NCBI GenBank assembly: GCA_964561215.1
Contig: CAZLOS010000012.1
Location: 7,018 to 71,017 of the forward strand
Reading direction: 5' to 3'
Origin: JAJFUV01 sp964561215
GTDB lineage: Bacteria > Acidobacteriota > Terriglobia > Bryobacterales > Bryobacteraceae
DNA length: 64,000 bases
Part shown: positions 52,356 through 59,780 of the stretch, in pieces
Layout: every line of letters starts with the position of its first letter
Position numbering within the stretch: position 1 is the first letter of the stretch
Made by a program: the position numbers and the translations under genes
Notes under the pieces: generated by a model
Databases searched by the model: none
Told to the model about the DNA's origin: nothing
Seen by the model: the letters and a program-made list of their open reading frames with translations, nothing else

Positions 52356-52942
52356 TTTTGTCCCGCCTTCCTTGCGGGCGCGGCGGCGGCCCGCGGCTGG
52401 CGGAGTATGTTCGCCCGGCATCGCTGCGCCTCTTGGTTGACTACCTGGAACTCCTGCTCCTTGGTCTGAGCCAACTCGAGCAGGTAAACGCGCAGTCTTT
52501 CCCGGTTCCCCGAATTCTCCGCCATGACTCCCTGGATGAGGTCGGCAACAGCCGGGTTCTGATACTTGCGGACCCCTCCAGCGAGCGATTCGAGCAAAGA
52601 CTCGAAGGAGCCTAGTCGCAGAAACGTATCCAGCGCGAAAGTGAGCCGTTCCGGCTCCCTGGCAAGGTTGTCGGCCGAGGTCTTCATGTGTTCAAGGCTC
52701 GTCCTGGTGGAATTCCACTGGGCGATGTAAGCCTCGGGCGCGCCTTTGGCGACCCATTCTTTCGGGTTCACCTGATCCAGAAGCGGTTTCAGCCGCTGGC
52801 ACTGCGCGGTCACGGCCTGGATCGTCTTGCGGATCTCCCATTCCGGAACAAAGCCCCCCTGTTGGGCGGCTGACGGCAATGCGACGGCGAACATAGCCGG
52901 CAGAAGAAGAAGCGGCAGGCGGACGAATCTTGGTCTAGGCAT
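52352..52942 (-). CDS. Secreted helical protein of unknown function
   Basis: This is a protein of about 196 residues. A signal peptide (MPRPRFVRLPLLLLPAMFAVALPSAAQ) is followed by mostly helical sequence with heptad-like stretches (TFALDTFLRLGSFESLLESLAGG) and an alanine/proline/arginine-rich end. I do not recognise a family. It may be periplasmic. The gene sits between the FecR-domain gene (33 bases upstream) and the zinc-ribbon gene, and the three probably form one operon. An ATG 12 bases earlier is an alternative start. Confidence 0.68.
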   Translation of the reverse strand: MPRPRFVRLPLLLLPAMFAVALPSAAQQGGFVPEWEIRKTIQAVTAQCQRLKPLLDQVNPKEWVAKGAPEAYIAQWNSTRTSLEHMKTSADNLAREPERLTFALDTFLRLGSFESLLESLAGGVRKYQNPAVADLIQGVMAENSGNRERLRVYLLELAQTKEQEFQVVNQEAQRCRANILRQPRAAAAPARKAGQK

Positions 52943-52975
52943 GGAACAGTGCATCTAACCGCTAGTTTCGCACGC

Positions 52976-53773
52976 TCAGTCCTGGGGTGGCGGAGGAGGA
53001 TCGGAGGGGGGCGGAGGAGGCGGCGTCCCGGTGTCCACATCGCCGGGCAGCGGCGCGCTTCCGCCGGCGGTTCCAGTACCCGCGCCCGGAATTCCCCCAC
53101 CCGTGCGGGGCGTACGGTAAACCAGGGTGTAGAGCGCGTCCCGCAACGAGCGGAAGGCGTACTTGACGGCGGAGCCCTTGTCGATAAGCTTGTTCGCCAG
53201 CGGTTCGTTCTTATACACCCGGAGATACTCGCCGGAGTTCACCAGCTTGGGGTCGCCTCGCGGCAGAAGGCGATGCTGCACCGCAACTTGGCCCTCTTCC
53301 ACCAATACCAGCGTGGTGTCGTCCTCGTCCTCGAGCGAAACATGGAAAGTGGTGCCGCGGACGCTGATGACGGCGGTGGGCGTATGCACCCGGTTGTGGT
53401 TGGGCAGCCCGCCGGGTTTCTGGATGTGTACTTTGATGCGGCCAAGCCACAAATCGATGAGGTCTTTCCAGTTGCCGGGGGTGCTGCGGAAGGTCACGCG
53501 AGAGTTGGGGTACACCTCGAAAGTGCTTCCGTCGGAAACCTCGAAGACCGCAAAACCGTCCGCACCACTGATGACCATCTGTTGCGGCTGCACCCAGGAG
53601 CCCACGTTCAGCGCCCAGGGCACCGAGTCCCGAAGAACGGAGACCTGCCCGGTGACGACCACAACCTTGGCCGCTCCCGGCGCGCCGGCCCAGGGGACCT
53701 CGGCGGCACACACGCCCGCCAGTGCCGCAACCAGCAGCATTCCGAGCGCCGGACTGAGACGCCATCGCCTCAT
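52976..53773 (-). CDS. Exported FecR-domain protein
   Basis: This 265-residue protein has a signal peptide (LGMLLVAALAGVCAA). The FecR-type beta domain spans about 35-175: VVTGQVSVLRDSVPWALNVG, the SDGSTFEVYPNSRVTF segment, and TPTAVISVRGTTFHVS, which closely follows the FecR/DUF4880-less family pattern, then TLVLVEEGQVAV. The C-terminus is a glycine then proline-rich tail (PPPPPPSDPPPPP). Stand-alone FecR-domain proteins without the anti-sigma part are thought to bind envelope glycans or act structurally. An AGGTGG ribosome site stands 9 bases before the ATG at 53773. Confidence 0.85.
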   Translation of the reverse strand: MRRWRLSPALGMLLVAALAGVCAAEVPWAGAPGAAKVVVVTGQVSVLRDSVPWALNVGSWVQPQQMVISGADGFAVFEVSDGSTFEVYPNSRVTFRSTPGNWKDLIDLWLGRIKVHIQKPGGLPNHNRVHTPTAVISVRGTTFHVSLEDEDDTTLVLVEEGQVAVQHRLLPRGDPKLVNSGEYLRVYKNEPLANKLIDKGSAVKYAFRSLRDALYTLVYRTPRTGGGIPGAGTGTAGGSAPLPGDVDTGTPPPPPPSDPPPPPQD

Positions 53774-53927
53774 CACGCACTTCCACCTTTTGGGGACACT
53801 TCGTGCCCCCTCAGCAGAAACTTAGTCTACCACCAAAAGTGCTGAGCAAGTAGGTGTCCGTAACAGAAAAGTCGGCAACTCCGTCTGAAATCAACAGGTG
53901 CTCAGGGAAATGGCCGATAGAAGAGGG

Positions 53928-53933
53928 TAGAAT
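53928..53933 (+). promoter_or_regulatory. Candidate -10 box (TAGAAT) for the propeller/TIGR03437 gene
   Basis: TAGAAT ends 11 bases before the ATG at 53945. Initiation about seven bases further would leave a leader of roughly four bases and no ribosome site, again a near-leaderless arrangement. Confidence 0.4.
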
Positions 53934-53944
53934 AGACACAGCAG

Positions 53945-55867
53945 ATGGCCCTGCCTGACACAAACCGGATCCTCAAGACCGTCTGCGCCATGATTGTAGG
54001 GGCGAGTCTCGCCCTGGCACAGTTGCCGCCGGCCGAGCCCGGCGAATACCGGGGCGACTGGCGGCGGATCGGCAATTCCGCAGTGGATCTGAATCTGGCT
54101 TCCCCTGCCACGGGGCCTGTCGAGAGGGTGTGGTATTCGCCCGACGGCTCGATGCTTTATGCCAAAGCGGGCTCGGGCCATGTCTACGAGTCGGCCGATT
54201 TTGAGAATTGGGCCCCCAGCGCGGCCGCCGAGCCGCCCGTGGACGAGAATCGTATCCCGGACGTGAACAGGTTGCCGGAGGCTCCGGCGCGCTTGCGGGT
54301 GGGCGCTTCCGGGAGCCGGCGCGTGTACGCTTTCGGCCGGCAGGCCTACCGAAGCGAGGACGGCGGAATCAGCTGGAATAGCCTTACCTCCTATCGCGGC
54401 GAGTCCATTATCGGGCCAGGAATGAAAGACTTAGCCGTTTCTCCGAGGGACAGCCAGGATGTGGTCATCGCCAATTCCCGGGGTGTGTGGAGATCGCTCG
54501 ACGGCGGCCTGACCTGGACGGGCTTGAACCAGGCGTTGCCCAATCTGCCGGTGCGGCGCCTGACGGCATTGCCGTCCGGATTGCGCGGCGCCCGCGTGGT
54601 GGTGGAAGGGATGGGCGAACTCGAATGGAGGCCGGGGGAGAAACTCGCCTGGCGATTGACGGCGAATCCCTCGTTCGAAGCCGAGGCAGCGATCCGGCAG
54701 CGATTCTCGCGGGTGATCGGCGTCGAAGTGACGGCTGCGGCCTCGGCGGGCGACTGGGCGTACGCGGGCGGCGTGGACGGTAGCCTGTGGGTTTCCCCCG
54801 ATCGGGGACGCTCGTGGCGGGTCTCCCGCGCGGCGGATGGCACCCGCATCGAGGGACTGTATGCCGATGCAGGCGAACCTCGCCTGGCGATCGCGGTCAG
54901 AAGCGGATCAGCGGACCCGGCGCAACGGGCGGCGCGCGTGTTGCGCAGCGCCAACGGCGGTCTCTTCTGGGACGACCTGACAGCCAACCTTCCGGAAACG
55001 GCCGTGCACGCGGCCACGGCGCATAGGGCCTCCAGCACTGTTTACCTGGCGACGGACTCCGGCATCTGGTTCGGCGTGGCGGACCTCGCGGGCGGCAGCC
55101 GCACTGCATCATGGTCTCAGATGAGGGGCAACCTCCCGCGAGGCACTGCGTTCGACGTGCGGCTGGATGCGGGCGGCAATCAACTGTTCGTGGCCGTGGA
55201 CGGCTTCGGAGTACTCGCCACCATGGCGCCGCACCGGCTGCGCGATTTGCGCGTGGTGAACGCGGCGGACTTCAGCGTGCGCTCGGCGGCGCCCGGCACG
55301 CTGCTGAGTGTGTTGGGGGCGCGCATCCGGTCGGCCCGCGCAGGTGGCTTGAATGCGCCGGTGCTGGCCGTCTCCGACACCGAATCGCAGATCCAGGTTC
55401 CCTTCGAGGCCCAGGGCTCCACGCTCTCGCTCGCCATGCGGGCGGACCGCGGCGCCTTCACGGTCGGGCTGGCGATGGAGAGCGCGTCTCCGGCGATTTT
55501 CGTGGACCGCGACGGTGCGCCGATGCTGCTCGACGCCGACAGCGGCGTGCTGCTGGACGGTATGAATCCCGCACGCTCGGGATCGAGAGTGCAGATCCTG
55601 GCCACCGGCTTGGGACGCGTCAGTCCCGATTGGCCCACCGGCGTGGCGGCGCCGCTCGACAATCCTCCCCGGGTAGTGGCCCCGGTGCGTGTGTACCTGG
55701 ACCGCGCTCCGGTGGATGTGACGCGGGCATCGCTGGCGCCCGGCTACATCGGCTTCTACCTGATCGAAGTCCAGTTGCCGGCGATGGTGAATTTCGGCCC
55801 CGCCGAACTCTACATCGATGCCGATGGGCGTTCGAGCAACCGCGTGCCCCTGTATATCGAACCTTGA
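53945..55867 (+). CDS. Secreted BNR-type beta-propeller protein with TIGR03437 C-terminal domain
   Basis: This is a 640-residue protein. A signal peptide (TVCAMIVGASLALAQ) is followed by a propeller with Asp-box-like motifs (SEDGGISWN, SLDGGLTW, SPDRGRSW, SANGGLFWDDL) of the sortilin/sialidase type to about residue 430. From LRDLRVVNAADFS the TIGR03437 domain runs to the end with ESQIQVPFEAQG and VQILATGLGRVSPDWP. No enzyme motif is certain. Such proteins are displayed or secreted; the C-terminal domain is an acidobacterial hallmark and may help anchoring or sorting, which is unproven. Confidence 0.82.
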   Translation: MALPDTNRILKTVCAMIVGASLALAQLPPAEPGEYRGDWRRIGNSAVDLNLASPATGPVERVWYSPDGSMLYAKAGSGHVYESADFENWAPSAAAEPPVDENRIPDVNRLPEAPARLRVGASGSRRVYAFGRQAYRSEDGGISWNSLTSYRGESIIGPGMKDLAVSPRDSQDVVIANSRGVWRSLDGGLTWTGLNQALPNLPVRRLTALPSGLRGARVVVEGMGELEWRPGEKLAWRLTANPSFEAEAAIRQRFSRVIGVEVTAAASAGDWAYAGGVDGSLWVSPDRGRSWRVSRAADGTRIEGLYADAGEPRLAIAVRSGSADPAQRAARVLRSANGGLFWDDLTANLPETAVHAATAHRASSTVYLATDSGIWFGVADLAGGSRTASWSQMRGNLPRGTAFDVRLDAGGNQLFVAVDGFGVLATMAPHRLRDLRVVNAADFSVRSAAPGTLLSVLGARIRSARAGGLNAPVLAVSDTESQIQVPFEAQGSTLSLAMRADRGAFTVGLAMESASPAIFVDRDGAPMLLDADSGVLLDGMNPARSGSRVQILATGLGRVSPDWPTGVAAPLDNPPRVVAPVRVYLDRAPVDVTRASLAPGYIGFYLIEVQLPAMVNFGPAELYIDADGRSSNRVPLYIEP

Positions 55868-55929
55868 AACTGACAACTCACCGCCACTCGATTCGCGGTA
55901 CACTGCTTTTAATTCGAGGCACTAACTTC

Positions 55930-56469
55930 ATGATCCGAAGTGTTTTAGCAATCATACTGGCGGCGATGGGCGCCGTCGCGCTCCAGGAAGTCAAAACTCC
56001 CGAAAAACTGGCGCCCTACTATCCGACGCCGGAGACCGTGGTGGAACGGATGCTGTTGTTCGGCGAGTTGAAAGCCGGGGAGAAGATGTTCGACCTGGGC
56101 AGCGGCGACGGCCGCATCGTGATCATGGCCGCGCGCAAGTTCCACGCCGACGCGACCGGCGTCGAATTCGACAAAGACCTGGTCAAGCAGAGCACTGAGA
56201 AGATCCGCAGCCTGGGCTTGCAGAAGACCGCGCGCATCATCCCGGGCGACATCATGTTGCAGGATTACAGCTCAGCGGACCTCATCGCCGTGTATCTGCT
56301 GCCGGTGTCCAACGAGAAGGTGCGCCCTCTGCTCGAAAAACAACTCCGCAAAGGCACCCGCATCGTGGCGCACGATTTCGAGTTCGCGGGTTGGACGCCG
56401 GAAAAGACCGAACACATTGAGGACGACGGCGAAGGGCGCAGCCACACATTGTTCCTGTACCGCAGGTGA
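55930..56469 (+). CDS. Class I SAM-dependent methyltransferase with N-terminal signal-like segment
   Basis: This is a 179-residue protein. The N-terminus (MIRSVLAIILAAMGAVALQ) looks like a signal peptide or anchor, unexpected for an enzyme that needs cytoplasmic SAM. The Rossmann-type fold is clear: motif I MFDLGSGDGRIVIMAA, GVEFDKDLV, ARIIPGDIM and LIAVYLLP. Related small proteins often precede histone-lysine-methyltransferase-like DOT1 domains. The ATG at 55930 is preferred since the longer frame is antisense noise. It is 62 bases after the propeller gene and 7 bases before the histidine kinase. Confidence 0.82.
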   Translation: MIRSVLAIILAAMGAVALQEVKTPEKLAPYYPTPETVVERMLLFGELKAGEKMFDLGSGDGRIVIMAARKFHADATGVEFDKDLVKQSTEKIRSLGLQKTARIIPGDIMLQDYSSADLIAVYLLPVSNEKVRPLLEKQLRKGTRIVAHDFEFAGWTPEKTEHIEDDGEGRSHTLFLYRR

Positions 56470-56476
56470 ATCAGCC

Positions 56477-57625
56477 ATGTTTGGAGAGAAATGGGTCAAG
56501 GAGCGGCAGTCGGCCCTATTCCGGGCCCTGCTCGCGGCGGCCTGCCTGGCGGGCCAAACGCTCTCGCATCCGCAAGCTTCGTTCACGGGCACGGTCTTCG
56601 CGGCCTGCTTCCTGCTTTACAGCCTGACGCTGCTGGCGCTGGCCACGCGGATCCGCCGGGAGAAGACAGACAAGCTGCTGCTGCTCATCACGGACACGGT
56701 TCTGTACCTGGGGTGGGTGTCGCTGGCCGCGCCGGGAGCCGTCTGGCTGGGGGCCGCCTTCTATTGCTTCCTGCTCTTGGTGGCCATTCTCGAGCAGGGC
56801 TGGCGGCAAAGCGTAGTCGTGGCAGGGACGGTGACGGGCTATCACCTGATCGTGGATCCGGCTGGAACCGAATTGCTCTGGCCGAGCATCCTGGCCACGG
56901 GCCTGATGGGCCTTGTGTTCTCCCACCTCCGCGCGAAGCTTTTGGACAGGGCGCGGTGCGCCGAGGAAATGACCGCCCGGGCGCGCGAGGAAGCCGCGGG
57001 CATTCGCGACCAGGAGCGCCGCCGCGTAGCCGCCGACCTGCACGACGGTCCGCTGCAGAGTTTCATCAGCTTCCAGGTGCGTCTGGAAGTGTTGCGCAAG
57101 ATGCTGGACAAGAACGTGGGGGCGGCGCGAACCGAACTGGAGAATCTCCAGGAACTCTGGCGCTCGCAGATCGGCGAGTTGAGGGCCTTTCTGCGCGGCA
57201 TGAGACCCGTGGAAATAGAGGCGGACAACCTTGACGCATCGCTGCGCCGGACAGTCGAAGTGTTCAAGAAGGACAGCGGCATCCCCGCCACATTCACCAG
57301 CGATAGCCGTGAGGCAAGGGTGGGGCCGGAAACCGCCGTCGAGGTCCTGCAGGTCGTGCGTGAAGCGTTGAATAACGCGCAGAAGCACTCCAAGGCCTCG
57401 CGCGTCGCCGTCGTGGTGGAGAAGCCGGCCAAGGCGCTCTCCATCACGGTCCGCGATGACGGCACAGGCTTCCCGTTCGGCGGCGCGTTCAACCTTGGAG
57501 AACTCGACCGTCTGGGAATCGGTCCGGCCAGCATCAAGCAGCGTGTGCATAAGCTGAGCGGCGAACTCCTGGTTGATTCCAAACCCGGCCGCGGCGTCGA
57601 GCTGAAGATTCGCATTCCGCTATGA
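56477..57625 (+). CDS. NarX/DesK-type sensor histidine kinase
   Basis: This is a 382-residue membrane kinase. About five to six N-terminal spans (LLAAACLAG to LMGLVFSHL) form a membrane sensor without a large periplasmic loop. A HisKA_3 dimer domain follows, with the phospho-histidine H189 in RRVAADLHDGPLQS. The ATPase domain has REALNNAQKHSKA and VRDDGTGFPFG with IGPASIKQRV. Such kinases usually pair with NarL-type regulators; none is adjacent, the nearest being at 22360. The stop overlaps the next gene by four bases (ATGA), tying kinase and lipoprotein expression. Confidence 0.9.
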   Translation: MFGEKWVKERQSALFRALLAAACLAGQTLSHPQASFTGTVFAACFLLYSLTLLALATRIRREKTDKLLLLITDTVLYLGWVSLAAPGAVWLGAAFYCFLLLVAILEQGWRQSVVVAGTVTGYHLIVDPAGTELLWPSILATGLMGLVFSHLRAKLLDRARCAEEMTARAREEAAGIRDQERRRVAADLHDGPLQSFISFQVRLEVLRKMLDKNVGAARTELENLQELWRSQIGELRAFLRGMRPVEIEADNLDASLRRTVEVFKKDSGIPATFTSDSREARVGPETAVEVLQVVREALNNAQKHSKASRVAVVVEKPAKALSITVRDDGTGFPFGGAFNLGELDRLGIGPASIKQRVHKLSGELLVDSKPGRGVELKIRIPL

Positions 57626-58641
57626 GACGGCCTCTCCTGATCGCCATCCCGATCCTGATCCTGGCCGCGGGTTGTGGCCGTTACGCGGATTTCACGCTGC
57701 CCGCGCCGGCGGGCGCCGCCACCGGCGCTATCTTCTCCGCCGAGGCGTTTGCATGGCCGGTCCTGGGCCGCGGCGCCACGGGGGAGTGGGACGGCGTCGA
57801 TACTCTCAACCCATCGGTTGTGATGCGCGGCGGCACCTACTACAACTTCTACTCGGGGTTCGATGGCAAGACCTGGCACACCGGGTTGGCGACATCGGCC
57901 AATGGACTGGAGTGGACGCGACGCGGCAAGGTTCTTTCGCCCAACCCGGAGACGTGGGAAGGAGACTATATTGCCGCCAACGGCTCGGCACTGCTGTCCG
58001 GCGGCATGTTCCTGTACTGGTACCAGGCCGGGGGGAAGAGGCCTTCCATCGGCATGGCGTCCTCCGCCGACGGCACTCACTGGAGGCGGGAGCCACTGCC
58101 GGTATTGCAGTCCGGCCCGCGTGGAAGTTGGGACGAGCGCGGTGTCGCCGATCCGTGCGTGATCTGGACAAACGGCGTGTTTTATATGTTCTATTTGGGG
58201 CAGGACCGCGCAGGCCGGCAGCGTTTGGGAGTGGCGCGATCCACCGGCGGGAAGCGTTGGGACAAACTCCGCTCCAATCCCCTGCTGGAACTCGGCCCCG
58301 CCGGCGCATTCGATGAAAACGGACTCGGCGAGCCTGCCGTTTGGACCGGACAAGGGTGGTACTGGATGCTCTACACAGGCCGCGACCGCGCGGAGAATCG
58401 CCGCCTGGGCCTGGCGCGTTCGCGCGACGGGGTGCACTGGAACCGCACCTCGTCCCAAGCGGTCTTCGAAGGTGGCCAGCCGTGGAATTCCAAGGTCGTG
58501 TGCGACCCGTCGGTGCTGGTGGAGGGCGGCGCGGTGCGCGTGTGGTTCGGCGGCGGAAACGCAGCCTCGCCCGACGAACATCTTAACGGGCAAATCGGCT
58601 TGGCCATCTTGCGTCCGGTTGGTGCTAACCTGTCGAAGTGA
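57622..58641 (+). CDS. Lipoprotein with GH43/GH32-like five-bladed propeller
   Basis: This 339-residue protein has a lipoprotein signal; the lipobox ends LILAAGC with the cysteine near residue 18. The mature part repeats blades with a Y-x-M/F-x-Y-x-G pattern: YYNFYSGFDGKTWHTGLA, FLYWYQAGGKRPSIGMA, FYMFYLGQDRAGRQRLGVA and WYWMLYTGRDRAENRRLGLA. This is the layout of GH43/GH32/GH130-like enzymes. Acidic catalytic residues are plausible (for example in VDTLNPSV and VADPCV) but not assignable. It is attached to the membrane and is coupled to the kinase before and bshA after. Confidence 0.8.
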   Translation: MRRPLLIAIPILILAAGCGRYADFTLPAPAGAATGAIFSAEAFAWPVLGRGATGEWDGVDTLNPSVVMRGGTYYNFYSGFDGKTWHTGLATSANGLEWTRRGKVLSPNPETWEGDYIAANGSALLSGGMFLYWYQAGGKRPSIGMASSADGTHWRREPLPVLQSGPRGSWDERGVADPCVIWTNGVFYMFYLGQDRAGRQRLGVARSTGGKRWDKLRSNPLLELGPAGAFDENGLGEPAVWTGQGWYWMLYTGRDRAENRRLGLARSRDGVHWNRTSSQAVFEGGQPWNSKVVCDPSVLVEGGAVRVWFGGGNAASPDEHLNGQIGLAILRPVGANLSK

Positions 58642-59762
58642 AAGTCGGCATCACCTGTTACCCTACATACGGAGGCAGTGGGATCGTCGCCACGGAACTG
58701 GGGCTGGAACTCGCCAACCGGGGCCACGAAGTCCACTTCATCAGTTACGCAAACCCCATCCGGCTGGATGCGGACACGCCTCGCGTTTACTACCACGAGG
58801 TGGAAGTCTCCACGTATCCGCTGTTTCAGTATCCGCCGTACTCCTTGGCCCTGGCCTCGCGGATGGCCGAAGTCGCCGAGAGGAAAAAGCTGGACCTGTT
58901 GCACGTCCACTATGCCATTCCCCACTCGATCTCCGCGCTGCTGGCCAAGCAGATGATGGCGTCGCGGTGGCGTCTCCCGTTCGTTACGACGCTGCACGGG
59001 ACCGACATCACCCTGGTGGGCGCGGATCGATCTTATTTCCCCATCACCAAGTTCTCGATTGAGCAGTCCGACGGTGTCACCAGCGTCAGCGAATATCTGA
59101 AGAAGCGCACCGTGGAAGTCTTCGGCGTGGAGAACGAGATCCGCGTCATCACCAATTTCGTCAACTGCGATATTTACCGGCCGGACCGCGACCGCTACCC
59201 GGCGATCCCCGGCGTGCCGGATGGGGCGAAGGTGCTCATCCACTTGTCCAATTTCCGGCCCGTGAAGCGCGTCGCCGACTGCGTGCGCATTCTCGAAAGA
59301 GTGCGGCGCGAAGTGGACGCGCATCTCGTGTTGGTGGGCGACGGTCCCGAGCGCGGCCCTGTGGAAAGGATCGTGCAGGATCTGAATCTTGTGCCATACG
59401 TAACGTTCCTGGGCAAGCAGAACCACGTGGAACGCATCATTCCGCGCGCGGACGTGCTGCTTCTACCCAGCGAGCTTGAGAGCTTCGGGCTGGCGGCGCT
59501 GGAAGCCATGGCCTGCGGCGTTCCTCCGGTGGCGACTCACGTAGGAGGCGTCGCCGAGCTCATCACGCACGGCAAAGACGGATTCCTGGAAGCCGTGGGA
59601 GACGTGGAGGCCCAGGCCGCCAGGGTGAGTGAACTGCTGAGCGACGGGCCGCTTCAGCAGCGAATGCGCGATGCCGCGCGTCTCACTGCGCTCACGCGCT
59701 TCTGCAGCGGTATGGTGATCCCTGAGTACATTCGCTATTACGAGGAAGTCTGTTCGCGTTGA
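58638..59762 (+). CDS. bshA: N-acetyl-alpha-D-glucosaminyl L-malate synthase (bacillithiol pathway)
   Basis: This 374-residue GT4 glycosyltransferase makes GlcNAc-malate from UDP-GlcNAc and L-malate, the first step of bacillithiol synthesis. BshA-typical segments are GITCYPTYGGSGIVATELG at the start, HVHYAIPHSISALLAKQ, VTTLHGTDITLVG, PITKFSIEQSDGVTSVSEYL, and the nucleotide-binding ELESFGLAALEAMACG. The GTG start overlaps the lipoprotein stop (GTGA). Neither bshB (deacetylase) nor bshC (cysteine ligase) is recognisable in the window; the following gene is an uncharacterised protein of similar length to BshC but without clear likeness. Confidence 0.92.
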   Translation: MKVGITCYPTYGGSGIVATELGLELANRGHEVHFISYANPIRLDADTPRVYYHEVEVSTYPLFQYPPYSLALASRMAEVAERKKLDLLHVHYAIPHSISALLAKQMMASRWRLPFVTTLHGTDITLVGADRSYFPITKFSIEQSDGVTSVSEYLKKRTVEVFGVENEIRVITNFVNCDIYRPDRDRYPAIPGVPDGAKVLIHLSNFRPVKRVADCVRILERVRREVDAHLVLVGDGPERGPVERIVQDLNLVPYVTFLGKQNHVERIIPRADVLLLPSELESFGLAALEAMACGVPPVATHVGGVAELITHGKDGFLEAVGDVEAQAARVSELLSDGPLQQRMRDAARLTALTRFCSGMVIPEYIRYYEEVCSR

Positions 59763-59780
59763 CGCGGAGGGTCGCAGCGG

